5,145 bases of DNA from CAJQQK01 sp051010015 (lineage in GTDB: Bacteria; Pseudomonadota; Alphaproteobacteria; Rhizobiales; Hyphomicrobiaceae): contig JBPCVZ010000034.1 in assembly GCA_051010015.1 (NCBI GenBank), positions 1-5,145 of the forward strand, read 5' to 3'. The translations under genes and the position numbers were made by a program. Positions 1 through 4,669 of this stretch are shown here, one piece after another (positions within the stretch are counted from its first letter, which is position 1; each line of letters starts with the position of its first letter). The notes below the pieces were generated by a model, which saw only the letters and a list, made by a program, of their open reading frames with translations, was not told the origin of the DNA and did no database searches.

Positions 1-280
1 TCCAGGCAAGCCAGCCCGGTCGCGGAACGAAGAATTGCCAGGCGCCGTCCTGATAGGCGGCAACGTAGCCTTCGTGACCGGCCCATGCGCCACTTGCCGA
101 AGCCGCGACAATGTAGCGGTCGCCATCCGAGGGAGTTGTCGGTGGCGCAGCCAGATCGCGATCATGAACGGCAAGTTGGACGAGTGCATCGAGCGCCCGG
201 ATCCCTTCGTTGTGCGTGACATGCTTTTGCGCTTGCGCGGCGGCAATATAGGGCAGGTCGAGATTTGGTGTGCTGTCCAT
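1..280 (-). CDS. DUF2793 domain protein, N-terminal part (runs off left edge)
   Basis: The minus strand reads open from an ATG at 280 to the window edge with no stop, giving 93 complete N-terminal residues. The protein begins MDSTPNLDLPYIAAAQAQKH, then has VTHNEGIRALDALVQLAVHD (21-40), a GDRYIVAA block (53-60), GAWAGHEG (64-71) and a Trp/aromatic-rich end (DGAWQFFVPRPGWLAW, 78-93). I recognise this as the conserved core of DUF2793, a domain common in alphaproteobacterial prophage and gene-transfer-agent contexts. From memory, a Rhodobacter GTA tail-fibre locus carries it, so a tail or adhesion role is plausible but inferred. There is no signal peptide. The start is supported by a GGGGA Shine-Dalgarno at 290-286, five bases upstream. 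The C-terminal region, which usually decides the specific role, lies outside the window. The gene is divergent from the epimerase. Confidence 0.85.
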   Translation of the reverse strand, partial: MDSTPNLDLPYIAAAQAQKHVTHNEGIRALDALVQLAVHDRDLAAPPTTPSDGDRYIVAASASGAWAGHEGYVAAYQDGAWQFFVPRPGWLAW

Positions 281-323
281 GATTTTCCCCGTGTTGGATC
301 ACTGGGAAAAGAATAACGCAGGC

Positions 324-337
324 CCGGGGACCGGGGA
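324..337. repeat. Tandem 7-bp direct repeat CCGGGGA x2
   Basis: Two exact head-to-tail copies of CCGGGGA (324-330 and 331-337) lie in the divergent intergenic region, about 45 bp upstream of the DUF2793 start. They could be a regulator site or simple GC-rich chance. Function is unknown. Confidence 0.4.
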
Positions 338-370
338 TAAGTCTCTGTCAACCTCTAGAACCCGTTGCGA

Positions 371-398
371 TTGACACCGTATGCGGCGTGACGATACC
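371..398 (+). promoter_or_regulatory. Candidate sigma-70-type promoter for the epimerase gene
   Basis: A perfect TTGACA (371-376) is followed after 16 bases by GATACC (393-398), which matches only three of six positions of the -10 consensus. The predicted start would lie roughly 45-50 bp before the ATG at 453. The -35 is strong and the -10 weak, so this is tentative. No comparably good promoter was found on the opposite strand for the DUF2793 gene. Confidence 0.35.
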
Positions 399-410
399 TC
401 TGCGGCACAC

Positions 411-430
411 AACCAGCCGATTGGCTGATT
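411..430. repeat. Imperfect 20-bp palindrome in the epimerase leader
   Basis: The sequence AACCAGCCGATTGGCTGATT has arms CAGCC (414-418) and GGCTG (423-427) around a GATT loop. Symmetry extends outward at 411-412/429-430 with one mismatch. It sits between the candidate promoter and the start codon, so it could be an operator or a small hairpin in the 5' untranslated RNA. There is no T-run to suggest a terminator. Confidence 0.35.
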
Positions 431-452
431 CTTCGACAGACCGACGGAAATC

Positions 453-1478
453 ATGAAAATCCTCGTCACAGGTGCCGCCGGCTTCATCGGGTTTCATACC
501 GCCCGGGCCTTGCTGGCCCGCGGCGACGATGTGGTTGGCTTCGATAACGTCAACGCCTATTACGATCCGGCATTGAAAGAAGCGCGCCTTGCCGAACTCG
601 AGAACACCGTCGCGCAGCAGCCCAAGGCGACCTACGATTGCATCAGGGCCGACCTTGGTGATCAGGCGGCTGTCGATAAATGCTTCGCCGAGCACAGCTT
701 CGACCGTGTCATTCACTTGGCTGCGCAGGCAGGTATACGCCACAGCATCGACGCGCCACGTGAATACGTCCATTCGAACATCGTCGGTTTCGTCAACATT
801 CTGGAGGCGTGTCGGCACGCGACCGTACCGCATCTGACATATGCCTCAACGTCCAGTGTGTATGGCGCCAATACGACCCTGCCATACTCCGAGCATCATG
901 GCGTCGACCATCCACTGCAATTCTACGCCGCGACCAAGCGCGCCAATGAGTTGATGGCGCATTCCTACAGCCACCTGTTTCGCTTGCCGACAACGGGATT
1001 GCGGTTCTTTACCGTGTACGGGCCGTGGGGCAGGCCGGACATGGCGCTGTTCAAGTTCACCGAGAGCATTCTCAATGGCGATCCGATAGAACTTTTTAAT
1101 TTTGGCCGACATACGCGCGATTTCACCTACATCGACGACATTGTCGAAGGCGTGATCCGGGCGAGCGATCAGATTGCCGTCCCCTCCGAAACATGGGACG
1201 CGAGCGCGCCGGATCCGGCAACATCGAACGCACCCTATCGGGTCTTCAACCTCGGCAACAACGCGCCGGTCAATCTGCTCGACTATGTCAAGGCAATAGA
1301 GGCGGCGGCCGGGTGTGAGGCGAAGCTGGAGATGCTGCCACGACAGCCTGGAGATGCCCTCGATACGTTTGCTGATGTTTCCGAACTCATGGGTGCGGTC
1401 GACTATCATCCGACGACATCGGTGGCGGATGGCGTGGCAGCCTTCGTCGCCTGGTATCGCGCGCACTATGGCAAGTAG
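453..1478 (+). CDS. NAD-dependent UDP-glucuronate 4-epimerase-like protein (extended SDR)
   Basis: This 341-residue protein is a full-length extended short-chain dehydrogenase/epimerase. An N-terminal Rossmann motif GAAGFIG (7-13) and Asp31 at the end of the second strand bind NAD. The SDR active-site elements are STSSVYG (132-138) and Tyr158-x3-Lys162 (FYAATK). The stretch YGPWGRPDMA (189-198) and the C-terminal RQPGDALDTFAD (297-308) are characteristic of the LspL/CapI UDP-glucuronate 4-epimerase group, which interconverts UDP-glucuronate and UDP-galacturonate in the cytosol for capsule, exopolysaccharide or LPS. Substrate is assigned by family resemblance; a UDP-glucose or UDP-GlcNAc epimerase is less likely given the GRPDMA motif. 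The start opens directly into MKILVTGAAG, as in the family, with only a weak GGA ribosome site (446-448). No glycosyltransferase or polysaccharide gene is adjacent, so the gene seems to stand alone. Confidence 0.93.
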   Translation: MKILVTGAAGFIGFHTARALLARGDDVVGFDNVNAYYDPALKEARLAELENTVAQQPKATYDCIRADLGDQAAVDKCFAEHSFDRVIHLAAQAGIRHSIDAPREYVHSNIVGFVNILEACRHATVPHLTYASTSSVYGANTTLPYSEHHGVDHPLQFYAATKRANELMAHSYSHLFRLPTTGLRFFTVYGPWGRPDMALFKFTESILNGDPIELFNFGRHTRDFTYIDDIVEGVIRASDQIAVPSETWDASAPDPATSNAPYRVFNLGNNAPVNLLDYVKAIEAAAGCEAKLEMLPRQPGDALDTFADVSELMGAVDYHPTTSVADGVAAFVAWYRAHYGK

Positions 1479-1490
1479 GCAGCCCCCCGG

Positions 1491-1517
1491 TTTGTGCACA
1501 TGTTTGTACTACACAAA
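1491..1517. repeat. Short inverted repeat TTTGTG...CACAAA
   Basis: Six-base arms at 1491-1496 and 1512-1517 are exact complements. Inside lie TGTGCACA (1493-1500), itself a palindrome, and TTTGT-actac-ACAAA (1503-1517). The element is just after the epimerase stop and is AT-rich without a T-run, so it resembles a regulator site more than an intrinsic terminator. Functional assignment is uncertain. Confidence 0.3.
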
Positions 1518-1524
1518 TTCACGT

Positions 1525-1576
1525 TGACGTTATTCAAACGCCACTTGAATTCAATCGATTGTGCAGAATAACGTCA
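1525..1576. promoter_or_regulatory. Nested palindromic operator-like region upstream of the TTC38-like gene
   Basis: An 11-bp perfect inverted repeat, TGACGTTATTC (1525-1535) and GAATAACGTCA (1566-1576), flanks a 30-bp centre. That centre holds two overlapping perfect 10-bp palindromes: TTGAATTCAA (1545-1554), nearly at the midpoint, and CAATCGATTG (1552-1561). The region is AT-richer than the surrounding genes and lies about 100 bp before the start codon. This organisation is what a dimeric or tetrameric repressor or activator site would look like. The regulator is not identifiable here. Confidence 0.5.
1545..1572 (+). promoter_or_regulatory. Candidate promoter for the TTC38-like gene
   Basis: TTGAAT (1545-1550, four of six -35 matches) and AATAAC (1567-1572, four of six -10 matches) are separated by 16 bases. 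The -35 coincides with the central palindrome and the -10 with the right arm of the 11-bp inverted repeat, so a protein bound there would compete with polymerase. This is a consensus match only; other start sites in this AT-rich stretch are possible. Confidence 0.3.
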
Positions 1577-1666
1577 GGTTTAGACAGATTTAGGTACACA
1601 TCGAGCGAGATCACGCCACAAATGTTGGCGCATATGGGACGCAGTCGCAATCATGACGCGGGTCGC

Positions 1667-1671
1667 AGGAG
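1667..1671 (+). promoter_or_regulatory. Ribosome binding site AGGAG deciding the TTC38-like start
   Basis: A consensus AGGAG lies seven bases before the ATG at 1679. The reading frame is open further upstream, with ATGs at 1559, 1622 and 1634, but none has a comparable site. The 40-residue extension looks unconserved and would cover the operator-like DNA, so 1679 is the preferred start. Confidence 0.8.
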
Positions 1672-1678
1672 CAGCGAG

Positions 1679-3094
1679 ATGAGCGGTACTCAGACAATTC
1701 GATCCTCGAATGCCGGACGGGACGCCCGAGGCGTGCCGATCTCCTATGGCGCAACCGAGGCCATCGACGGGCTCGAACGCGCCCTCGATGCGGCACTCGC
1801 ATTTCGCGGCGACGCGATCGGGATTATCGACGACGTGCTCGCCGAGCACCCCGATTTCGTTATGGGCTGGCTGTTCAAGGTCGGCTGGCTGACGCAGGCC
1901 ATGGAAACCCGCATCTATCCCGATATGGTCGCAGCGCTGGCCGAGGCGGAAAAACGCCTCACCGACGCAAACGATCGCGAACGCGGGCACTACGCGGCGG
2001 TCAAGGCCTGGGTCGAGGGCGATTTCTTCGGTGCTGTGCAGCACTGGGAGGCTGTGTTGACCGCGCAGCCCATGGACCTGTTCGCCTTGGCGCTGGTGCA
2101 CTATACCGATGTTCTGCTCGGCGATGTGGTCGGACAGCGCGATGTCGTCGCGCGCGTCTTTAACCTTTGGGACGAGAGCATTCCCGGGTACGAGTTCGTG
2201 CTCGGCTTCTATTCGTTCGGCCTCGAAGAGAACCGCGATTTCGCACTCGCCGAAGAGCTTGGTCGCCAGGCGCTCGCGCTGCGACCCGACAACCCCTATG
2301 CGGTGCACGCGGTCGGCCATGTCATGGAGATGTGCGGGCGCCAATCGGGCGGCATCCGTTTCATGACCGATCATGTCGATCGCTGGGGCACATCGAACTT
2401 CGCCAATCACCTGTGGTGGCACACGGCACTGTTTCATCTCGACATCGAGAACAACGCCCACGTCCTCGACATCTACGACCAGCACCTGTGCTCCGCCGGC
2501 AAGCAGGGCGACAAGTACGAAGAACTGGACGCGGTGGCCTTACTATGGCGCATGAAGCTGACCGGCACCGACGTCGACGATCGCTGGGTAAATCTCGCCG
2601 ACAAGTGGACACCGGCTGCGAAGGACACGCTTTATGCGTTCAATGACGTGCATGCGATGATGGCGTTCGTTGCGGCCGGGCGCGAGGATGCGCAAAAGGA
2701 ACTGCTCAGCGCCAATGAGCGCTATGTCGAAAACGCATCAGATGCGAACGTGGCCATGAGCCGCGAGATCGGCATCCCGTTCTGCCTCGCGGTCAAGGAT
2801 TTTCAGGCGGAGAGCTACGGGGATTGCGTCGACCGGCTGCTGCCGGTGCGCTATCGCACGCATCGTCTCGGCGGCAGTTTCGCGCAACGCGACATCATCG
2901 GCTGGACGTTGCTGGAGGCGGCGCTGCGCGCGAAACGGTTCGACCTCGCGCTCGGGCTGGCCAATGAGCGCGCGGCGCTCAAGCCGACGTCGGTGCAGAG
3001 CTGGCGCAGCATCGCCCGCGCCTTCAAGGGGCTTGGCAACACGTCGAAGGCCGATCAGGCGACAGCACGCGCGGACTCGTTGATGGCGGCATGA
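1679..3094 (+). CDS. TTC38/StaR-like tetratricopeptide-repeat protein
   Basis: This predicted 471-residue protein matches the usual length of the TTC38 family (human TTC38 is about 470 residues). The family occurs from bacteria to animals and includes StaR from a Streptomyces glycopeptide cluster. No signal peptide or membrane segment is seen, so it is probably cytosolic. It is mostly helical with degenerate TPR-like helix pairs, for example around 105-145, 187-205 and 415-465. Recognised family motifs are HAVGHVMEM (210-218), NHLWWHTALFHL (243-254), YDQHL (266-270), FNDVHAMMAF (321-330), SREIGIPFCLA (361-371), LLPVRYR (387-393) and GGSFAQRD (398-405). The biochemical role of the family is unknown, and I assign none. 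The start at 1679 is chosen on its AGGAG site. The gene appears monocistronic, with its own upstream regulatory region and a hairpin after the stop. Confidence 0.9.
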   Translation: MSGTQTIRSSNAGRDARGVPISYGATEAIDGLERALDAALAFRGDAIGIIDDVLAEHPDFVMGWLFKVGWLTQAMETRIYPDMVAALAEAEKRLTDANDRERGHYAAVKAWVEGDFFGAVQHWEAVLTAQPMDLFALALVHYTDVLLGDVVGQRDVVARVFNLWDESIPGYEFVLGFYSFGLEENRDFALAEELGRQALALRPDNPYAVHAVGHVMEMCGRQSGGIRFMTDHVDRWGTSNFANHLWWHTALFHLDIENNAHVLDIYDQHLCSAGKQGDKYEELDAVALLWRMKLTGTDVDDRWVNLADKWTPAAKDTLYAFNDVHAMMAFVAAGREDAQKELLSANERYVENASDANVAMSREIGIPFCLAVKDFQAESYGDCVDRLLPVRYRTHRLGGSFAQRDIIGWTLLEAALRAKRFDLALGLANERAALKPTSVQSWRSIARAFKGLGNTSKADQATARADSLMAA

Positions 3095-3111
3095 GGCGAT
3101 CGGATTGGCGA

Positions 3112-3137
3112 CAGCCGGTGCCGGCTGCCGCGCTTTT
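3112..3137 (+). terminator. Probable intrinsic terminator after the TTC38-like gene
   Basis: CAGCCGG (3112-3118) and CCGGCTG (3121-3127) form a perfect GC-rich hairpin with a very short loop, followed after six bases by TTTT (3134-3137). It lies 17 bp past the stop codon at 3094, in the convergent gap before the Rid gene. The T-run is short and displaced from the stem, which lowers confidence. On the minus strand there is no T-run, so it would act mainly on the plus-strand transcript. Confidence 0.5.
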
Positions 3138-3157
3138 CCTCTGGATGCACACGCGTG

Positions 3158-3517
3158 CTACTTCGCCGCCGTCACCATGATCTCAACCAGCAGATCGGGA
3201 TGCATCAGTTCGGCATGAACGCAGGCGCGCACCGGCGGGTTTTCCGGGTCGACCCAGGCATTCCACTTTTCGTTCATCGCACCGAAGTTCGCCGTGTCCG
3301 TGATCCAGATGTTGGCCTGCAGCAGTTTTGACTTGTCGGTGCCGGCCTTGGTCAGGTAGCCGTCGATGGCGTCGAGGATCTGCTGGGTCTGGCCGCCGAC
3401 ATCGGCCGACCGGTCTGCGGCGGTGAGACCGGCCAAGTAGACCATGTCGCCGTTGACGACGCAGCGGCTCATGCGCGGTCCGGGACCGGTGGTGATATCG
3501 TGGCGTTGAATGCCCAT
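3158..3517 (-). CDS. Rid family (YjgF/YER057c/UK114) protein
   Basis: This 119-residue protein has the size and whole-length pattern of the Rid family, small trimeric cytosolic proteins. The best-known member, RidA, hydrolyses reactive enamine/imine intermediates released by PLP enzymes. Visible features are VNGDMVYLAG (21-30), the helix QTQQILDAIDGYLTKAG (43-59), the strand LLQANIWITD (65-74), and the C-terminal PVRACV...LLVEIMV. Arg97 aligns with the catalytic Arg105 of E. coli RidA and Glu112 with its Glu120. The usual SGQ near residue 30 is replaced by AGL, so it probably belongs to a Rid subgroup other than archetypal RidA and its substrate is open. The start at 3517 is fixed by a strong AAAGGAG site; a 48-residue upstream extension in frame is not family-like. 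It is convergent with the TTC38-like gene and divergent from the reductase gene. Confidence 0.92.
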   Translation of the reverse strand: MGIQRHDITTGPGPRMSRCVVNGDMVYLAGLTAADRSADVGGQTQQILDAIDGYLTKAGTDKSKLLQANIWITDTANFGAMNEKWNAWVDPENPPVRACVHAELMHPDLLVEIMVTAAK

Positions 3518-3524
3518 GTGGCTA

Positions 3525-3531
3525 CTCCTTT
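3525..3531 (-). promoter_or_regulatory. Strong ribosome binding site AAAGGAG for the Rid gene
   Basis: Read on the minus strand, AAAGGAG lies seven bases before the ATG at 3517. It decides against the longer in-frame start at 3661, which would extend the protein into and beyond the start of the divergent reductase gene. Confidence 0.85.
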
Positions 3532-3568
3532 GAATGCAACCTGCTATTGCTATGTTGGTGCGACTTTG

Positions 3569-3588
3569 AACAGGTGTGCGGAACTGTT
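3569..3588. repeat. Inverted repeat AACAG-N10-CTGTT in the Rid/reductase divergent region
   Basis: AACAG (3569-3573) and CTGTT (3584-3588) form five-base arms around ten bases, about midway in the 124-bp region shared by two divergent genes. A dimeric regulator site is possible. I could not place a convincing -35/-10 pair in this region on either strand. Confidence 0.3.
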
Positions 3589-3641
3589 TTTTCGCGTATG
3601 CATCGTAACCCCATGACTTCACCCTTCGCAAAGAGAAACGC

Positions 3642-4655
3642 ATGACCGCAACGCTGACCAACCGCCGCGTCCTTCTGACGAGCCGACCGAAAGGCGTGCC
3701 GATGGCCGATCATTTCGCTGTCGACGAGGCCACCGTCGAGGAGATCAAGGACGGCGAGATCCTGGTCAAGAACGACTATTGGTCGATCGACCCGGCGATG
3801 CGGGGCTGGGCGAACGATGCGCCGAATTATCTGCCGCCCGTCGAAATCGGTGCCGTGATGCGCTCGTTCACGGTCGGGACGGTCGTGCAAACACGCCATC
3901 CCGACTTTGCCGAAGGCGATGTCGTGACCGGCATGCTCGGCTGGCAGCGCTACACGATCAGCGATGGCAGCAACGTCGACCGCAAGGTCGTTGAAGCCGA
4001 TCTGCCGTCGTCCCTGGCCCTGGGCGTGCTCGGGCTGAACGGCGTCACCGCATACTTCGGGCTGATCGATGGATGTGCGCCAAAGGAAGGCGAAACGGTC
4101 GTCGTCTCGACGGCAGCCGGAGCGGTTGGCTCGGCGGTCGGCCAGATCGCCAAGATCAAGGGCTGCCGCACGGTTGGTATCACGGGCAGCGACGACAAGG
4201 TCGCACTGTGCCGCGAGAGCTTTGGCTATGACGCCGTTATCAATTATCGCAGCGAAGACGTCTCCGATGCCTTGAAGGCGGCCTGCCCGGACGGCATCGA
4301 CTGCTACTTCGACAATACCTGCGGCCCGATCAGCGACGCGGTCATGACCCAGTTGGCGATTGGCGCGCGCATAACGGTGTGCGGTACGGCGGCGATCACG
4401 GACTGGGACCCGCTGCCGGTCGGGCCGCGGGTAAATCGCCAGCTGATGGTCGCGCGGGCGCGCATGCAGGGTTTTCTGGTGCTCGACTACAAGGACCGCT
4501 TCGGTGAAGCGATCGCCGTGCTCGCCGACTGGGTGCGCGCCGGCAAGCTCAGCCACAACGAACACATCCTCGAAGGCGCCGAAGCCGCACGTGGCGGCAT
4601 CGAAATGCTCTACCAGGGCCGCAACAACGGCAAGCTGCTGGTGCGGGTGGATTGA
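3642..4655 (+). CDS. Zinc-independent NADPH-dependent oxidoreductase (MDR; CurA/PTGR-like)
   Basis: This complete 337-residue protein belongs to the medium-chain dehydrogenase/reductase superfamily, in the branch containing prostaglandin/leukotriene reductases and bacterial curcumin reductase CurA. These enzymes use NADPH to reduce the C=C bond of alpha,beta-unsaturated ketones or aldehydes. The N-terminal GroES-like domain carries the branch signature WSIDPAMRGW (47-56). LGLNGVTAYFGL (130-141) leads into the Rossmann domain, with the nucleotide loop AAGAVGSAVGQIAK (158-171), GITGSDDK (179-186, Lys186 suited to the 2'-phosphate of NADPH), VINYR (199-203) and DNTCG (224-228). Zinc-binding cysteine clusters are absent, as expected for this branch. 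The exact substrate cannot be read from sequence. The start follows an AAGAGA purine stretch by five bases. It is divergent from the Rid gene and ends 14 bp from the convergent carboxylase gene. Confidence 0.92.
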   Translation: MTATLTNRRVLLTSRPKGVPMADHFAVDEATVEEIKDGEILVKNDYWSIDPAMRGWANDAPNYLPPVEIGAVMRSFTVGTVVQTRHPDFAEGDVVTGMLGWQRYTISDGSNVDRKVVEADLPSSLALGVLGLNGVTAYFGLIDGCAPKEGETVVVSTAAGAVGSAVGQIAKIKGCRTVGITGSDDKVALCRESFGYDAVINYRSEDVSDALKAACPDGIDCYFDNTCGPISDAVMTQLAIGARITVCGTAAITDWDPLPVGPRVNRQLMVARARMQGFLVLDYKDRFGEAIAVLADWVRAGKLSHNEHILEGAEAARGGIEMLYQGRNNGKLLVRVD

Positions 4656-4669
4656 TCGTCAATCTGCCG

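Noticed and set aside
35..316. Plus-strand 93-codon open frame
   Set aside because: It lies antisense to the DUF2793 gene, which has clear family motifs and a ribosome site; the plus-strand translation has no recognisable family.
346..351. TTGACA on the minus strand as -35 for the DUF2793 gene
   Set aside because: At the required distance the sequence is CCCCGG-rich with no -10 resemblance.
348..833. Minus-strand 161-codon open frame over the epimerase start
   Set aside because: It is a shadow of the epimerase coding frame in GC-rich DNA, with no family resemblance.
846..1499. Minus-strand 217-codon open frame over the epimerase
   Set aside because: It is antisense to the well-conserved C-terminal two thirds of the epimerase; the translation resembles nothing known.
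1479..1500. Intrinsic terminator directly after the epimerase stop
   Set aside because: The C-run and following TTTG have no GC-rich stem with a T-tract.
1559..1678. 40-residue N-terminal extension of the TTC38-like protein
   Set aside because: The upstream ATGs lack ribosome sites, the residues do not look like the family, and the stretch overlaps operator-like DNA.
1580..2485. Minus-strand 301-codon open frame over the TTC38-like gene
   Set aside because: Long antisense frames are common opposite GC-rich genes. The plus-strand protein carries family motifs and a good ribosome site; this one does not.
3568..3584. GAAC...GAAC as an alphaproteobacterial LexA (SOS) box
   Set aside because: The two GAAC copies are separated by nine bases, whereas the known box needs seven; no SOS gene is adjacent.
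3522..4565. Minus-strand 347-codon open frame opposite the reductase gene
   Set aside because: Longer than the reductase itself, but its composition (Arg/His/Asp/Val-rich) is typical of an antisense shadow, and the reductase has complete family motifs.
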